Below are positions 31,583-37,470 of a stretch of DNA of 37,470 bases, one piece after another. The notes beneath the pieces are model-generated. The model was not told the origin of the DNA. It saw only the letters and a program-made list of their open reading frames with translations, and did not search any database. The stretch covers positions 1 through 37,470 of the forward strand of contig JAUIHB010000005.1 of NCBI GenBank assembly GCA_030432465.1, read 5' to 3'. The translations under genes and the position numbers were made by a program. The DNA comes from Gammaproteobacteria bacterium. Its GTDB lineage: Bacteria > Pseudomonadota > Gammaproteobacteria > Enterobacterales > Kangiellaceae. Each line of letters starts with the position of its first letter. Position 1 is the first letter of the stretch.

Positions 31583-31607
31583 ACAATAAATATTTAATAT
31601 TTATTGT
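31583..31607. promoter_or_regulatory. perfect 25-bp palindrome, candidate operator
   Basis: ACAATAAATATT (31583-31594) and its exact reverse complement AATATTTATTGT (31596-31607) flank a single T. It ends 23 bases upstream of the -35 box of the TonB-receptor promoter, a position typical of an activator or of a repressor acting from upstream. Confidence 0.5.
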
Positions 31608-31630
31608 TCAAATTTTAAGTTTTCGATTGG

Positions 31631-31658
31631 TTGACTAATAACCAAATTTCTTTATACT
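31631..31658 (+). promoter_or_regulatory. sigma-70-like promoter of the TonB-dependent receptor
   Basis: TTGACT at 31631-31636 and TATACT at 31653-31658 with a 16-base spacer, about 45 bases before the receptor ATG at 31704. Confidence 0.6.
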
Positions 31659-31703
31659 CCCGCCTTCTTTTATAATCTCAGTCCGAAATAAAATGAGGCA
31701 AAA

Positions 31704-34163
31704 ATGCGAAAGCTAAACCCAGTCACTTTCGCTGTATCTGCTTGTATATCACTAGCCAGTTTACCTGTGCTAGCTGAAACCGTACAAGATGACCAGCAAA
31801 AAATCATTATTACCGGTTCACATATTAAACGCTTAGAGCAAGAATCTTCTTCGCCATTAGCGGTAATTGATCGTGAAGACATTGATCGCTCTGGTGTAGC
31901 GACACTTGCAGAATTGTTGCAAACAACCGTTTTTAGTAACGGTGCATCTTTAAATAATCAACAAACAGGTGGATTTACACCAGGTGCTTCAAGTTATAAC
32001 TTGAGAGGCTTGCGAGCTGATCGCACGTTGGTTTTGGTTGATGGAAAAAGATTACCAAGTTATCCATTTGGTCAAGATGGCAGCATTGCTTTTGTTAACT
32101 TAAACACTATCCCATTAGCAGAAGTTGAGAGCGTTGAAATATTAAAAGATGGCGCATCTGCTGTTTATGGATCTGATGCAATTTCTGGCGTAGTGAATAT
32201 CATTACTAAAAGAGAGTTTACTGGAAATACGGTTACGGTAAAAACAACACAATCTAACTCAAACTATAATGGAAATTTCATTTCTTTTTCTGGTGGTACA
32301 TCGAACGAATCTAATGAGTTATTGTTTATTGCTGAATTCCAGGATTACGACTCTTTACTTGGTAAAGATTTAAAAATCAGTTCACAACTTGATTTAATTG
32401 ATCTTAATGTATTTAGCTACCCTGGCTCTTATGTGACAGCAGATACTAATGGTAATTTGTTTTCTACTGCAGTAGACGGTTGTGAGCGTGTTGTGGATGC
32501 AACTGAGTTTGCTGAAAATGTACAAGGTGAAGTTTGTGTGGATGATTGGGCTAAAGGGCGTCAATTAATTCCAGAAAATAAACGTAGCTCAGTCAGTGTT
32601 AAATGGAGTCACTATTTAGGTGAAAACACCATTTATGCTGGTTTGAGTGCTAATCAGATTAAAACTGATTCTGATGTTCCTTTTGGTTTGTTGGCTGACG
32701 AATTTTTTATTCCGGCCAACTCTGAATTTAACCCGATTGGTGAAGATATGCTTTACTACCGAGGTTTTACAGAAACAGGTTTACAATCAGTTGAAACCGA
32801 CTCACGCAATTATCGTATTCATTTGGGTATTGAGGGCTTCATTTTCGACTTTGATTATGATGTTGTATTGAGCCATGGGTTAACTCAAGTAGATGAAGTT
32901 TATAAAGATGGTTGGATGCATCAGGATGATGCAATAGCTTTACTGGACTCAGTAAATAATGGTGAGCTTAATCCTTTTGAGAGTCTGACAGCAGAACAAA
33001 TAGATTTTTATACTTCGCAGTTTACACATAAAGGAAAAAGCTATAACTCAATGCTTTCTGGTCATCTTTCAGGGGAGCTTACTGAACTTGAAAATGGTTC
33101 TTTGTATTTTGCGTCAGGTGTTGAATTTAGAAAAGAATATATTCGTGATAAGCGAGAGGAAGCTTTTGCTGAAGGTAAAGTTGTTGGGTTAGGTAACTCT
33201 TCGGCTGAGGGTGAGCGTGATATTGCTGCAGTATTTGCCGAGTTTATTATACCTGCCACACAAGACTTAGAAATGAATTTAGCCTTACGGTATGATAACT
33301 ATAGTGATTTTGGCTCAAGTTTAAACCCAAAGGCTTCTTTAAGTTATACACCCATTGACAGTTTATTAGTGAGAGCTTCTTGGGGTACAGGCTTCCGTGC
33401 TCCGAATTTGTTTGAATTGCACTCAGATGAAGTTGCAGGTTTTGTTGGTCCTATCCCATTTTTTACTCAAGCGAATCCTGATTTAGAAGCTGAGACTTCT
33501 GAAAGTCTTAACTTAGGTTTGGTATTTGATATTAATGAACGTTTTATGGCGTCATTTGATGTATGGCAGATTGAAGTCGATGATATCATCACTAATTTAG
33601 GCGTTAATACTATTTTGACGACTGAAGATGAGTCAGGTGATTTGGTTTATGCTGATTTAATTACGTACAACCCTAACAATACCATTGCTTTTGTAACTGA
33701 CCCTTTCCTAAACCTTGATTCACAAAAGGCGCAAGGAATCGATATTTCAAGCAAACTAAGTTTCACTGATTCGCTTCATTTAAAAATTAATGCTTCTCAT
33801 TTGATGAAGTTGCAGCAACAGAATAAAGCGTTAACCAGTAGCTCTGATCTTGAAGGTGAGTATTTATTCCCGGAAAACAGAGTTAACATGAGTTTTATCT
33901 GGGAAGTAGCTGATTTTGAACACGTATTGCTAGGTAAATATACGGGTTCTCATGGAGATGAAGAGTTAGAAATTGAAGGGTATAGCACTTTTGATTATCA
34001 ACTTAACTATCAATATGATGCTCATCAAATTACTTTCATGGTTGCTAACCTGGCTGATGAAGAGCCGCCAACAAATAAGCCAAGTGCTTGGCCTTATTAT
34101 GAACAGCGTATGTACTCTCCATTAGGAAGAACCTATTCGTTACAATGGAAATATGATTTCTAA
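31704..34163 (+). CDS. TonB-dependent outer-membrane receptor
   Basis: Outer-membrane beta-barrel that uses TonB/ExbBD energy to import a ligand too large or scarce for porins. The 819-aa protein has a signal peptide (about 1-24, ending VLA), a TonB-box-like stretch (KIIITGSHI), the plug domain (about 45-165) with SYNLRGLRADRTLVLVDGKR and VEILKDGASAVYGSDAISGVVNIITK, and a large barrel ending in aromatic Phe (SLQWKYDF), the usual outer-membrane insertion signal. GAGG lies 5 bases before the ATG. The long external loops and the GLRADRTLVLVDG plug type resemble receptors for peptides or carbohydrates rather than classic siderophores, but the ligand cannot be named. Confidence 0.9.
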   Translation: MRKLNPVTFAVSACISLASLPVLAETVQDDQQKIIITGSHIKRLEQESSSPLAVIDREDIDRSGVATLAELLQTTVFSNGASLNNQQTGGFTPGASSYNLRGLRADRTLVLVDGKRLPSYPFGQDGSIAFVNLNTIPLAEVESVEILKDGASAVYGSDAISGVVNIITKREFTGNTVTVKTTQSNSNYNGNFISFSGGTSNESNELLFIAEFQDYDSLLGKDLKISSQLDLIDLNVFSYPGSYVTADTNGNLFSTAVDGCERVVDATEFAENVQGEVCVDDWAKGRQLIPENKRSSVSVKWSHYLGENTIYAGLSANQIKTDSDVPFGLLADEFFIPANSEFNPIGEDMLYYRGFTETGLQSVETDSRNYRIHLGIEGFIFDFDYDVVLSHGLTQVDEVYKDGWMHQDDAIALLDSVNNGELNPFESLTAEQIDFYTSQFTHKGKSYNSMLSGHLSGELTELENGSLYFASGVEFRKEYIRDKREEAFAEGKVVGLGNSSAEGERDIAAVFAEFIIPATQDLEMNLALRYDNYSDFGSSLNPKASLSYTPIDSLLVRASWGTGFRAPNLFELHSDEVAGFVGPIPFFTQANPDLEAETSESLNLGLVFDINERFMASFDVWQIEVDDIITNLGVNTILTTEDESGDLVYADLITYNPNNTIAFVTDPFLNLDSQKAQGIDISSKLSFTDSLHLKINASHLMKLQQQNKALTSSSDLEGEYLFPENRVNMSFIWEVADFEHVLLGKYTGSHGDEELEIEGYSTFDYQLNYQYDAHQITFMVANLADEEPPTNKPSAWPYYEQRMYSPLGRTYSLQWKYDF

Positions 34164-34174
34164 TTGTGATGTTT

Positions 34175-34217
34175 AATTTTATCGGCTGATAGTTATTCAG
34201 CCGATAAAATTTTCTGT
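34175..34217. terminator. bidirectional rho-independent terminator
   Basis: A perfect 15-bp stem, AATTTTATCGGCTGA (34175-34189) with TCAGCCGATAAAATT (34197-34211), and a 7-base loop, with T residues on both strands. It serves the TonB receptor (plus) and the LytTR regulator (minus), which converge here. Confidence 0.93.
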
Positions 34218-34218
34218 T

Positions 34219-34995
34219 TTACTCAATACCCAATTTTTTCAGTAAGTTTTCTTTGTACGACTGACTAACATTGACTTTCTCACCACATTTTAAAGTGACG
34301 GCATACTGTCCATCCGAAAGCGTTAAAAACTCATAAACTTGTGACAGGCGGATCATCGCCGTTCTATGGATGCGTATAAAGTCATCTTTGGGCAAATGTT
34401 TTTCTAAGAAGCTTAAGCTAACGCGATGTAAAATAACCTGACTTTCTAAATGTAATTCCACATAATTACCTGCCGTGGATAGCCAGTTTACTTTTGCAAC
34501 ATCAATTAATTGGATTTTTCCTACAGAGCGAACAATGAGTGTTTTTAAAGGTTTATTTTCAGTATTAGATAGCTGCTCTAATTGTTCAACTTGTTGCTGT
34601 TGGTATTGTTTATTGGTGAGTAACTGCTCTACTCTTGAAATAGTTTTTTCAAAACGATTATCATCAAATGGTTTTAGCAAGTAGTCAATTGCACATAATT
34701 CAAAAGCTTCGACAGCATGCTCGTTAAATGCGGTGACAAAAATAATAAAGGGGGGCTGCTTTAAGCGCTGGAGCTTTTTACAAACAGATAAACCGTTCAT
34801 CCCAGGCATTTGAATATCTAGAAAAATAACTTGTGGCTTTAATTGTTCTATAGCTTTGACAACCTGATCACCGCGTGTGCACTCCCCTACAACTTTCCAA
34901 CGCGAAAAATCTTGTAATGAATAAACAATATTTTGGCGAGCAAGGTGCTCATCATCAACAATTAAAACACTTATTGAGGCATCAGGGTGGCTCAT
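34219..34995 (-). CDS. LytTR-family response regulator
   Basis: Cytosolic two-component regulator of 258 aa. The receiver domain (about 8-125) has acidic pocket D14-D15, phospho-acceptor D60 in IFLDIQMPGMNG, T88 and K108 in YLLKPF, all intact. The C-terminal LytTR DNA-binding domain (about 150-258) contains VNWLSTAGNYVELHLES and FIRIHRTAMIRLSQV, a beta-type domain that usually binds paired direct repeats. Its ATG abuts the TAA of the histidine kinase gene with no gap, so the two are co-translated. Its targets are not evident; no direct repeats of LytTR type were identified. Confidence 0.95.
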   Translation of the reverse strand: MSHPDASISVLIVDDEHLARQNIVYSLQDFSRWKVVGECTRGDQVVKAIEQLKPQVIFLDIQMPGMNGLSVCKKLQRLKQPPFIIFVTAFNEHAVEAFELCAIDYLLKPFDDNRFEKTISRVEQLLTNKQYQQQQVEQLEQLSNTENKPLKTLIVRSVGKIQLIDVAKVNWLSTAGNYVELHLESQVILHRVSLSFLEKHLPKDDFIRIHRTAMIRLSQVYEFLTLSDGQYAVTLKCGEKVNVSQSYKENLLKKLGIE

Positions 34996-36099
34996 TTAAG
35001 ATTCGCCTTCTGAAGGAATAGTAATGGTTGTTTGGTAGTACTCACTTTCATTCAGGGTATGAATAGAAATGGTGTGATTGTATAAAATATTTAAACGTGC
35101 ATTTAGGTTTGTTAAGCCAATACCAAGACCCCGATTTTCCTTATCAGGATTGGACTGAGTATTTTTTACAACAAGCGTTAGTTCCTGTTGGTTACTGGTG
35201 ATCTGTATATCAAGCTGCATAAATTCACCATTTTTTTCAAGACCGTGCTTTATTGAGTTCTCGACCAGTATTTGTAAAATAAATGGAGGACATTGCTGGT
35301 TTTTGGATTGTCTGTTATCAATCAGCTGAATGTTGAGTTTTTTGTCGAAGCGTAACTTTTGCAATGATAAGTAATCTTTAACAAAGTCGAGTTCCTGTTC
35401 AAAATCGACAAATTTAGATTTACTTGCTTCTATCGCATAGCGCAATAAGTCACTCAAGCAGGTAATGGCGGTGAGTGCTTGTTTTTTATCTGCCACTCTG
35501 ACGAGGCTGGCAATTGAATTAAGTGCATTGAATAGAAAGTGGGGCTCAAGTTGAGAGAGTAATGATTGAATCCTTAACTCGCTTAATTGTAATTCTAGCT
35601 CCACATTGTCTTGTGTTGCTTTGAGTGCCGCGATTTTATTAGCGTTATACCGCTGATAGTATAACAGTGAAAGACAACCGCCTAAAATCACCCCAAAAAG
35701 AACTAAACAATAGACCCAAAAGAAAATGGGGAGCTTTAGAAAAACATCAATTAATGATGAATCATCAAGTGAACGCATGACTTTGTAAGACAGGCTTTCA
35801 AATGTGACCACAAAAGGAGCCCATACAATTAAAAGAATGAAGGTTGTGCGAGTGAGTGAGGTACGTCTGGAGCGGTGTTGCTTATGTAAATACCAGTAGA
35901 AAATGGGGGTTACCAGCATCCAGGGAACAAAGCTGATTAAATAACCATAAACTCGAGCAGCGACATTAATTTCCATTTGAGCGCGGCTTGAGTCAATAAA
36001 TGATGCCGATAAGCTAATTCCAATAAACAACATCCAAATTACAAAGTTGGCAATTAGTGCTTTTGAGGTAAAACTTAAATTCTTCATAAATTGAAGCAT
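34996..36099 (-). CDS. LytS/YehU-type sensor histidine kinase
   Basis: Membrane sensor kinase partner of the LytTR regulator. Four hydrophobic segments fill the N-terminal half, with little periplasmic loop, so the signal is probably sensed in or near the membrane. They are followed by a short helical linker and the His_kinase domain with H-box LEPHFLFNALNSIASLVR (phospho-His about 187 in this reading) and ATP-binding N-box ILVENSIKHGLEK, then RGLGIGLTNLNARL. The start is uncertain: the ATG at 36099 gives 367 aa, another ATG at 36087 gives 363 aa, and an in-frame TTG at 36141 gives 381 aa. None has an ideal ribosome-binding site. Confidence 0.92.
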   Translation of the reverse strand: MLQFMKNLSFTSKALIANFVIWMLFIGISLSASFIDSSRAQMEINVAARVYGYLISFVPWMLVTPIFYWYLHKQHRSRRTSLTRTTFILLIVWAPFVVTFESLSYKVMRSLDDSSLIDVFLKLPIFFWVYCLVLFGVILGGCLSLLYYQRYNANKIAALKATQDNVELELQLSELRIQSLLSQLEPHFLFNALNSIASLVRVADKKQALTAITCLSDLLRYAIEASKSKFVDFEQELDFVKDYLSLQKLRFDKKLNIQLIDNRQSKNQQCPPFILQILVENSIKHGLEKNGEFMQLDIQITSNQQELTLVVKNTQSNPDKENRGLGIGLTNLNARLNILYNHTISIHTLNESEYYQTTITIPSEGES

Positions 36100-36265
36100 A
36101 GCTAATAAGTTTGGTGTAGAAAAGTGCCCTCGCACCAGCAAAGCGGCGTTTTATCCTTTTCAATCTTGAAATTAGCGCGAATTAGGGATCTCTTTGGTTT
36201 TACTCGTTAGCGAATATGAGTAAAATAGCCGACTTACATTCATCGAAACTACGGAACATTTAAGA

Positions 36266-37470
36266 ATGGACATTCAGGTCATTATTCTTGCTGCTGGTAA
36301 AGGTAGCCGCATGAAGTCTCGTCTTCCTAAAGTTTTACACCAATTAGCGGGTAAAGCATTAGTTCAGCATGTGATCGATAGCTGTCACTCAATGGGAGCT
36401 ACTCATTGTCATCTGGTTGTCGGTCACGGCGCAGAACAAGTCAAACAAGCCGTGGTTGGTGAAAAAATTCAACTGACATATGTTGAACAGACGGAACAGC
36501 TAGGGACTGGGCATGCAGTAAAAATGACTCTGGATGGATTGACTGATGACACGCCTACGTTGATTTTATACGGTGATGTACCCTTGATTCATCACGACAC
36601 TTTATCTCAACTCGTGGAAATTCAGGCGGAAAAGCCCAAAGGTATTGCTTTAATGACATGCTTTTTGGAAGATCCAACAGGCTATGGGCGAATTACTCGT
36701 GATGTAAATAATCAAGTTACTGGTATTGTTGAGCATAAAGATGCTTCTGAGTTACAACGCCAAATTAATGAAATCAACACCGGTATCTTGTGTTGTAATT
36801 CAACTGAATTAAAGCGCTGGATTAACCAGATTAATAATAACAATGCTCAAGGCGAATACTATTTAACGGATATTATTGCCATGGCAGTTGCTGATGGTGA
36901 GTCAGTAACAACAGCGCAACCCGTTGAATTATTTGAAGTTGAAGGAATTAATACTTTACAACAGTTAGCTGAATTAGAGCGGGTGTGGCAATTAAGAATG
37001 GCTCAGGAATTAATGCAGGGAGGGGTCACTTTAAGAGACCCTGCTCGTTTTGATTTACGCGGCACGTTGAGCTGTGAAAATGATGTCGTTATTGATGTAA
37101 ATTGTGTGTTTGAAGGCAAAGTGATTCTAAAGTCAGGCGTGCAGATAGGTCCTAATGCTTATTTAAAAGATTGCGTTGTTGGTGAAAATTCAGTTATAAA
37201 AGCTAACTCGGTAGTTGAAGGTGCAACGATTGACAATGACTGTAGTGTTGGGCCTTTTGCAAGATTAAGAGCAGGCACTCATCTTTGCCATGATTCTCAT
37301 GTCGGAAACTTTGTAGAAACCAAAAAAACAACATTAGGTGAAGGTTCTAAGGCGGGTCATTTAGCTTATTTAGGTGATTGTCAAATTGGTAAAAAAGTAA
37401 ATATAGGCGCGGGTACGATAACGTGTAATTATGATGGTGTTAATAAACATCAGACGATTATTGAAGATGG
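36266..37470 (+). CDS. glmU: bifunctional UDP-N-acetylglucosamine pyrophosphorylase/glucosamine-1-phosphate acetyltransferase (3' end cut)
   Basis: Makes UDP-GlcNAc for peptidoglycan and lipopolysaccharide. The window contains 401 complete codons of a protein usually about 456 aa, so the C-terminus is missing. The N-terminal uridyltransferase has LAAGKGSRMKSRLPKVLH, QLGTGHAV, YGDVPLI and GEYYLTDIIA. The acetyltransferase half shows left-handed beta-helix hexapeptide repeats from about 260 and GPFARLRAGTHL. It begins at the ATG at 36266, with a weak GGAA about 9-10 bases upstream. It is the gene normally next to atpC; here it is 6 kb away. Confidence 0.98.
   Translation, partial: MDIQVIILAAGKGSRMKSRLPKVLHQLAGKALVQHVIDSCHSMGATHCHLVVGHGAEQVKQAVVGEKIQLTYVEQTEQLGTGHAVKMTLDGLTDDTPTLILYGDVPLIHHDTLSQLVEIQAEKPKGIALMTCFLEDPTGYGRITRDVNNQVTGIVEHKDASELQRQINEINTGILCCNSTELKRWINQINNNNAQGEYYLTDIIAMAVADGESVTTAQPVELFEVEGINTLQQLAELERVWQLRMAQELMQGGVTLRDPARFDLRGTLSCENDVVIDVNCVFEGKVILKSGVQIGPNAYLKDCVVGENSVIKANSVVEGATIDNDCSVGPFARLRAGTHLCHDSHVGNFVETKKTTLGEGSKAGHLAYLGDCQIGKKVNIGAGTITCNYDGVNKHQTIIED

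Larger units (their letters stand above)
31376..31703. other. AT-rich intergenic region with palindromes and receptor promoter
   Basis: This 328-base region holds no credible gene. It contains a palindrome at 31417-31433 (ATTTACA, TTT, TGTAAAT), a perfect 25-bp palindrome at 31583-31607, and a sigma-70-like promoter at 31631-31658. The composition is extremely AT-rich. Confidence 0.6.

Noticed and set aside
36198-36225. TTTTACTC / GAGTAAAA inverted repeat upstream of glmU as an operator
   Set aside because: Only 8-bp arms with a 12-base spacer in AT-rich DNA and no convincing promoter to go with it; too weak to list.

Overview
The window is the replication-origin region of a gammaproteobacterial chromosome. 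The AT-rich sequence and the gene order gyrB-recF-dnaN-dnaA / oriC / rpmH-rnpA-yidD-yidC-mnmE-mnmG-rsmG-parA-parB-atpIBEFHAGDC-glmU are typical of marine gammaproteobacteria of the oceanospirillalean kind. A Kangiella-like lineage is a reasonable guess, but nothing here fixes the genus. Almost every gene points away from the origin at about 8.4-9.1 kb: dnaA, dnaN, recF and gyrB run left, and the rest of the core genes run right.

Layout: (1) 1-2.2 kb, an accessory pair made of a 65-aa protein of unknown function and a 525-aa papain-like/C39-like cysteine-peptidase-like protein, closed by a hairpin that can terminate in both directions. (2) 2.25-8.36 kb, the leftward dnaA-dnaN-recF-gyrB operon, with two parS-like centromere sites inside recF. 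(3) 8.36-9.19 kb, oriC: DnaA boxes, three GATCTTTT 13-mer-like repeats, many GATC sites and the rpmH promoter. (4) 9.19-19.03 kb, ribosomal protein L34, RNase P protein, membrane insertion (YidD, YidC), tRNA wobble modification (MnmE, MnmG), 16S rRNA methylation (RsmG) and chromosome partition (ParA, ParB). One unrecognised membrane protein gene is inserted between mnmE and mnmG. (5) 19.1-22.9 kb, accessory genes: a flavin/2Fe-2S reductase, an ECF sigma factor with an overlapping one-piece anti-sigma/RseB-like protein, and an exported alpha/beta-hydrolase-like protein. (6) 23.1-30.2 kb, the complete F1Fo ATP synthase operon atpIBEFHAGDC with its own promoter and terminator. (7) 30.3-36.1 kb, a second accessory block: an exported coiled-coil protein, a free-standing winged-helix regulator, a TonB-dependent receptor and a LytS/LytTR-type two-component pair. 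(8) 36.27 kb to the edge, glmU, cut off by the window.

The core genes form an origin-proximal replication, segregation and energy cluster. ParB from 18-19 kb would load on the parS sites in recF about 3-4 kb from oriC, tying segregation to the origin. The accessory blocks at 0.3-2.1, 13.2-14.4, 19.1-22.9 and 30.3-36.1 kb interrupt otherwise conserved synteny and hold most of what is not understood. The strongest candidates for something undescribed are the cysteine-peptidase-like pair at the left edge, the one-piece anti-sigma protein, the membrane protein with an Sm-like tail, and the wHTH/TonB-receptor locus with its two strong dyads.

No tRNA, rRNA, insertion sequence, integrase or CRISPR array was found. 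All functions were assigned by reading motifs by eye; no database search was run.
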